This document shows positions 60,463-64,000 of a DNA stretch of 64,000 nucleotides, piece after piece (the stretch's first letter is position 1; the number at the start of each line of letters is the position of its first letter). The position numbers and the translations under genes are program-made. This stretch comes from Actinophytocola sp963840275 (lineage in GTDB: Bacteria; Actinomycetota; Actinomycetes; Mycobacteriales; Pseudonocardiaceae): positions 868,001-932,000 of the forward strand of contig CAWIYK010000007.1 in the NCBI GenBank assembly GCA_963840275.1, given 5' to 3'. Under the pieces are notes generated by a model. It did not search any database. It was not told the origin of the DNA and worked only from the letters and a program-made list of their open reading frames with translations.

Positions 60463-61730
60463 AGGCGTTCGCGCTGCGCTGGCTCTCCGGCGACGAACGG
60501 ACCCTCGGCGCGTTCCTCGTGCTCGGCGTCATGACCATGGCGTTCTTCCGGCTGCCGACGCTGCGCGACGAGCTCGGGGTGCCGGAGCCCGAGCTCGCAC
60601 TGGCCGTGGTGCTCGTCGCGGTGGCCGGCGCCTGGTGGACCATGCTGCCGCGCGGCTACGTGTGGCTCGACCCGGCCGACCTGACCTGGCGCGACCTCGG
60701 CGGTGTCGACCGGGTGACCCTGATCTCCGGACGGCTCACCGGTGGCTGGCTGCTGCGTCAGCTCGCCCTCGGCTACCTGCTGGCGCTGCTGGCCGCGATC
60801 GTCGCGGCGCCCGCCGGGTGGACGGTCGCGGGCGCGGCCGTGCTGTTCGCGGGTGGCGCGGTGGCGTTCGGCGCGCTGCGCGGCCTGCGGCGGGCCCTGG
60901 TGCCGGAGGCGGTCGCGGTGCTCGCGCTCGCGGCGTTCGCGGTGGTCGTCCGGCCGGGGCCGGTGATGTCGTACGTCCTGGCCGCGGTCCTGGTGGCTAG
61001 TGCCGTGCCGCTGCTCGCCCGGCCCTTCCTCGCGAACGTGGGCCGCGGCGCACTGGTCGACGGCTGGCACGACCGCGTCCTGCGGGTCAGCGGAGTGCAG
61101 TTCCTCGACCTCGCCCTGCTGCTGCCCGCCGCCCGCCCGGTCCGGCCACGCGGCCTCGGGCCGCCGACCGGGCTGCGGCTCGCGTGGCTCGGCACGCTCG
61201 GCCGGGCCCGCCACCTGCCGACGGCGGCGCTGCTCGCGTTCGCCGCGGTCGCCGCGCACCTGGCGTTCCCGCGCCTGTCGGACCTGGTGGTGTTCCCGCT
61301 GCTCGGCTACCTGGCAGTGGTCCCGCTGACCGCCGGCCTCGGCGAGCTGTGGCGCTCGCCCGGCCGGCGCCGCTGGGTGGGCCGGTCCGACACCGCGCTG
61401 CGCCTGGACCACCTGCTGGTGGCCACGGCACTGGCCGCGGCGTGGGCGGCGCCGGTGTTCCTTGCCGGCCCCGGCTGGTCGCCGACGGTGCTGGTGACCG
61501 TCCCGGTGATCGCGTCGTGCGCCGTCCGCACGATGACCAGGCGCCCGCCCACCTACGACAACCTGGTGCCGGTCGACACCCCGTTCGGCGCGCTGCCGCT
61601 GCGACTGGTGTTCCAGACCCTGCGCGGCCCGGACGCGGGTGTGCTGGCCGTGCCGCTGATCGCGGCGCTGCCGCTGTGGGGCGCGGCGCTGGTGGTCGCC
61701 GCGGTGGTGGCGCTGGCGCTGTTCCGCTGA
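60459..61730 (+). CDS. Polytopic membrane protein, probable ABC permease partner
   Basis: 423 aa, about 10-12 hydrophobic segments (DUF6297-like in general layout), with DRVTLISGRLTGGWLLRQLALGY early and cytoplasmic Arg-rich loops (SPGRRRWVGRSD). It overlaps the ATPase by four bases (ATGA), which is the main reason for calling it the transporter's membrane subunit. No binding protein is present, so export is more likely than import. Substrate unknown. Confidence 0.78.
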   Translation: MKAFALRWLSGDERTLGAFLVLGVMTMAFFRLPTLRDELGVPEPELALAVVLVAVAGAWWTMLPRGYVWLDPADLTWRDLGGVDRVTLISGRLTGGWLLRQLALGYLLALLAAIVAAPAGWTVAGAAVLFAGGAVAFGALRGLRRALVPEAVAVLALAAFAVVVRPGPVMSYVLAAVLVASAVPLLARPFLANVGRGALVDGWHDRVLRVSGVQFLDLALLLPAARPVRPRGLGPPTGLRLAWLGTLGRARHLPTAALLAFAAVAAHLAFPRLSDLVVFPLLGYLAVVPLTAGLGELWRSPGRRRWVGRSDTALRLDHLLVATALAAAWAAPVFLAGPGWSPTVLVTVPVIASCAVRTMTRRPPTYDNLVPVDTPFGALPLRLVFQTLRGPDAGVLAVPLIAALPLWGAALVVAAVVALALFR

Positions 61731-62051
61731 AGGCCGGCTCGCGGGCCGCTCGAGCAGGTCCGGGGCCCGCGACACGGGCCGCCGCAGGTGGACGACCACA
61801 TCGCCGCCTCCCCCTCGCCGCCCCCTCGCCGCCGTCGTGGCGCACGCCGGATCAGCGCGGGGTCCGTGGCGACCGTCACCGCGGCTTGCGTACTGATCGA
61901 CATGGCGGGATGGTGTCTGCGCCGGGGGCCTCGGCGTCCGGCGTTTGTCGTGGCACGACCTGCCCGGCCCAGCCGCGCTCGCCAACACCGAGCGGGCTAC
62001 GATCGCCACGAATCACGGTCAGGCGTGGTTGCAGATAAGCAGGAGGCAGGA
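61731..62051. other. Intergenic region upstream of ctaD
   Basis: 321 bp without a convincing gene. It begins with GC-rich inverted segments (CGGGGCCCGCG, then CACGGGCCGC) that may end the ABC transcript. A possible -10 element TACGAT is at 61998-62003. The AGGAGG ribosome site of ctaD is at 62041. Confidence 0.5.
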
Positions 62052-63839
62052 GTGACGGCAGTAGCCCCGAAGCCGATCGCCACGCGACCGTACCCGGCGC
62101 GCCCGACAGCCAAGGGTTCGTACCTCCTTCAGCTGTTCCGGGAGACCGATCCGAAGAAGATCGGCGTGATGTACCTGGTCACGGCGTTCGCCTTCTTCAT
62201 GATCGGCGGCGCGATGGCGATGCTCATCCGCTCCGAGCTGGCGTTCCCCGGACAGCAGTTCCTCTCGCAGGAGCAGTACAACCAGCTGTTCACCATGCAC
62301 GGCACGATCATGTTGCTGCTGTACGCGACGCCCATTCTGTTCGGTTTCGCGAACTTCGTGCTGCCGCTGCAGATCGGCGCGCCCGACGTGGCCTTCCCCC
62401 GACTGAACGCCTTCTCGTACTGGCTGTTCCTGTTCGGCGGGATCATCGTGCTCTCCGGCTTCCTGACCCCGGGAGGCGCCGCCGACTTCGGCTGGTTCGC
62501 CTACACCCCGCTGTCGGACAAGATCCACTCGCCGGGAGTCGGCGGCGACCTGTGGATCGTCGGTCTGATCCTGTCCGGTCTCGGCACGATCCTCGGTGGC
62601 GTGAACATGCTGACCACCGTGGTCTGCCTGCGCGCGCCCGGCATGACGATGTTCCGGATGCCGATCTTCACCTGGAACATCCTGATCACGTCGATCCTGA
62701 TCCTGATCGCGTTCCCGATCCTGACCGCGGCCCTGTTCGGCCTGCTGGCGGACCGACTGTTCGGCGCGCACGTGTTCGACCCCGCCAACGGCGGGGTGAT
62801 CCTCTGGCAGCACCTGTTCTGGTTCTTCGGCCATCCGGAGGTCTACATCGTCGCGCTGCCGTTCTTCGGCATCGTGAGCGAGATCTTCCCGGTGTTCAGC
62901 CGCAAGCCGCTGTTCGGCTACCGCGGTCTTGTCTACGCGACGCTGGGCATCGCGGCCCTGTCGGTGGCGGTGTGGGCGCACCACATGTACGCGACCGGCG
63001 CGGTGCTGCTGCCGTTCTTCTCCTTCATGACGTTCCTCATCGCGGTGCCGACCGGGGTGAAGTTCTTCAACTGGATAGGCACGATGTGGAAGGGACAGCT
63101 GACGTTCGAGACGCCGATGCTGTTCTCCATCGGCTTCCTCGTCACGTTCCTGTTCGGCGGTCTGACCGGCATCCTGCTGGCCGCGCCCGCCATCGACTTC
63201 CACGTGTCGGACACCTACTTCGTGGTCGCGCACTTCCACTACGTGCTCTACGGCACGATCGCGTTCGCCACGTTCGCCGGCATCTACTTCTGGTTCCCGA
63301 AGATCACCGGGCGATATCTCGACGAGCCGCTCGGCAAGCTCCACTTCTGGACCACGTTCCTCGGCTTCCACGGCACGTTCCTCGTGCAGCACTGGCTCGG
63401 CAACGAGGGCATGCCGCGCCGCTACGCCGACTACCTGGCGTCCGACGGGTTCACCACGCTGAACACGATCTCCACGATCGGCGCGTACATCCTCGGCGCG
63501 TCCACGCTGCCGTTCATCTGGAACGTGTTCAAGAGCTACCGCTACGGCGAGACCACCACCGCGGACGACCCGTGGGGCTACGGCAACTCGCTCGAGTGGG
63601 CCACCAGCACGCCGCCGCCGCGGCACAACTTCACCGAGCTGCCCAGGATCCGGTCCGAGCGGCCCGCGTTCGACCTGCACTACCCGCACGCGATCGAGGA
63701 CGCCCACCGCGACAAGTACGTCGGCGCGTTCAGCGGCAAGCACAAGGCGAACGAGCCGGACGCCCCGTCCGAGAAGCTCTCCCACGCCATGGAGGACGAG
63801 CCGTCGGACAAGCCCGACAAGCCGACCTCAGACGACTGA
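62052..63839 (+). CDS. ctaD: Cytochrome c oxidase subunit I
   Basis: 595 aa heme-copper oxidase core of the aa3-type terminal oxidase, with about 12 transmembrane helices. Low-spin heme His is in LFTMHGTIMLLLY, the CuB His-Tyr pair in WFFGHPEVYIVALP, two more CuB His in VWAHHMYATG, and heme His in VAHFHYVLYGT. GTG 62052 is preceded by AGGAGGCAGGA. The C-terminal 60 residues are charged (KHKANEPDAPSEK). It is followed 2 bp later by serB, an arrangement also seen in related actinomycetes. Confidence 0.96.
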   Translation: MTAVAPKPIATRPYPARPTAKGSYLLQLFRETDPKKIGVMYLVTAFAFFMIGGAMAMLIRSELAFPGQQFLSQEQYNQLFTMHGTIMLLLYATPILFGFANFVLPLQIGAPDVAFPRLNAFSYWLFLFGGIIVLSGFLTPGGAADFGWFAYTPLSDKIHSPGVGGDLWIVGLILSGLGTILGGVNMLTTVVCLRAPGMTMFRMPIFTWNILITSILILIAFPILTAALFGLLADRLFGAHVFDPANGGVILWQHLFWFFGHPEVYIVALPFFGIVSEIFPVFSRKPLFGYRGLVYATLGIAALSVAVWAHHMYATGAVLLPFFSFMTFLIAVPTGVKFFNWIGTMWKGQLTFETPMLFSIGFLVTFLFGGLTGILLAAPAIDFHVSDTYFVVAHFHYVLYGTIAFATFAGIYFWFPKITGRYLDEPLGKLHFWTTFLGFHGTFLVQHWLGNEGMPRRYADYLASDGFTTLNTISTIGAYILGASTLPFIWNVFKSYRYGETTTADDPWGYGNSLEWATSTPPPRHNFTELPRIRSERPAFDLHYPHAIEDAHRDKYVGAFSGKHKANEPDAPSEKLSHAMEDEPSDKPDKPTSDD

Positions 63840-63841
63840 GC

Positions 63842-64000
63842 GTGTCACCACAACCCACCAGCACGCCGGTCCTGATCACCGTGACGGGACCGGACAAGCC
63901 GGGGGTTTCCTCGGTGCTGTTCGCGGTGCTGACCAGGCACGGCGTCGAGATCCTCGACGTCGAGCAGGTCACCATCCGGGGCCAGCTGGTCCTCGGCGTC
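63842..64000 (+). CDS. serB: Phosphoserine phosphatase, N-terminal ACT part (cut by window edge)
   Basis: 53 codons visible from GTG 63842. The ACT domain start PVLITVTGPDKPGVSSVLF is typical of actinobacterial SerB, where it precedes the HAD phosphatase domain that releases serine from phosphoserine. The phosphatase part lies beyond the window, so the identity rests on the ACT domain and the ctaD-serB gene order. Confidence 0.75.
   Translation, partial: MSPQPTSTPVLITVTGPDKPGVSSVLFAVLTRHGVEILDVEQVTIRGQLVLGV

Overview
The window is very GC-rich actinomycete DNA, probably Pseudonocardiaceae (Amycolatopsis/Saccharothrix/Lentzea type). The grounds are pervasive G/C third codon positions, many GTG starts, ATGA and GTGA gene overlaps, Streptomyces-like iron-box and DasR-type sites, and a lineage-type TCCACA..GGAC motif recurring inside coding sequence. 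No rRNA, tRNA or CRISPR array was seen.

Layout. 1-13.2 kb is a siderophore unit. A multimodular NRPS (C-A-T-E-C-A-T-E-C, running off the left edge) and a lipoprotein siderophore receptor are transcribed leftward. A FecCD permease pair plus ATPase is transcribed rightward. Two iron boxes lie between. The NRPS shows two apparent frameshifts. 13.3-18.4 kb is a mobile or decaying stretch: two different complete IS3-family elements side by side, a DUF222-HNH gene, and degraded repeats of that gene's 5' end. 18.4-25.3 kb holds a GH18 chitinase with DasR-like sites, then an Fe-dependent alcohol dehydrogenase, a GAF histidine kinase with NarL-type regulator, a formaldehyde-dehydrogenase-type enzyme (an alcohol/aldehyde oxidation module) and a metallo-beta-lactamase-fold protein. 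25.3-31.8 kb holds a small protein, a SWIM protein, an SNF2 helicase and a DrrAB-type ABC exporter in one leftward operon, opposite a TetR regulator and a dense operator array. 32-38.2 kb holds a bile-acid-symporter-family transporter, an Rv0338c-like membrane iron-sulfur reductase, and KorA (frameshifted in this sequence) with KorB.

38.2-47.7 kb contains a displaced korB tail, a truncated IS copy, a compact cyclase / degenerate AMP-ligase / flavin-reductase operon, a FadD-crotonase pair sharing an operator, a TetR-FAD monooxygenase pair, an M50-type membrane protease and ProA. 47.7-58.6 kb is the most original region: a LacI regulator with three near-identical operators. These stand before a cupin and before a run of seven close-packed or overlapping genes: a secreted ThuA/sugar-dehydrogenase/PKD/CBM protein, a NitT/TauT-type ABC transporter, a Gfo/Idh/MocA oxidoreductase, a DUF993 aldolase-like protein and a TIM-barrel sugar isomerase. 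I read it as an undescribed carbohydrate or polyol catabolic pathway. 58.6-64 kb holds a 132-bp tandem repeat array, a small ABC system, cytochrome c oxidase subunit I and the start of SerB.

A recurring oddity is that several genes (korB, the FAD monooxygenase, the helicase/SWIM junction, the HNH gene) are followed or preceded by a second, diverged copy of their own end. This suggests repeated recombination with homologues or small tandem duplications.
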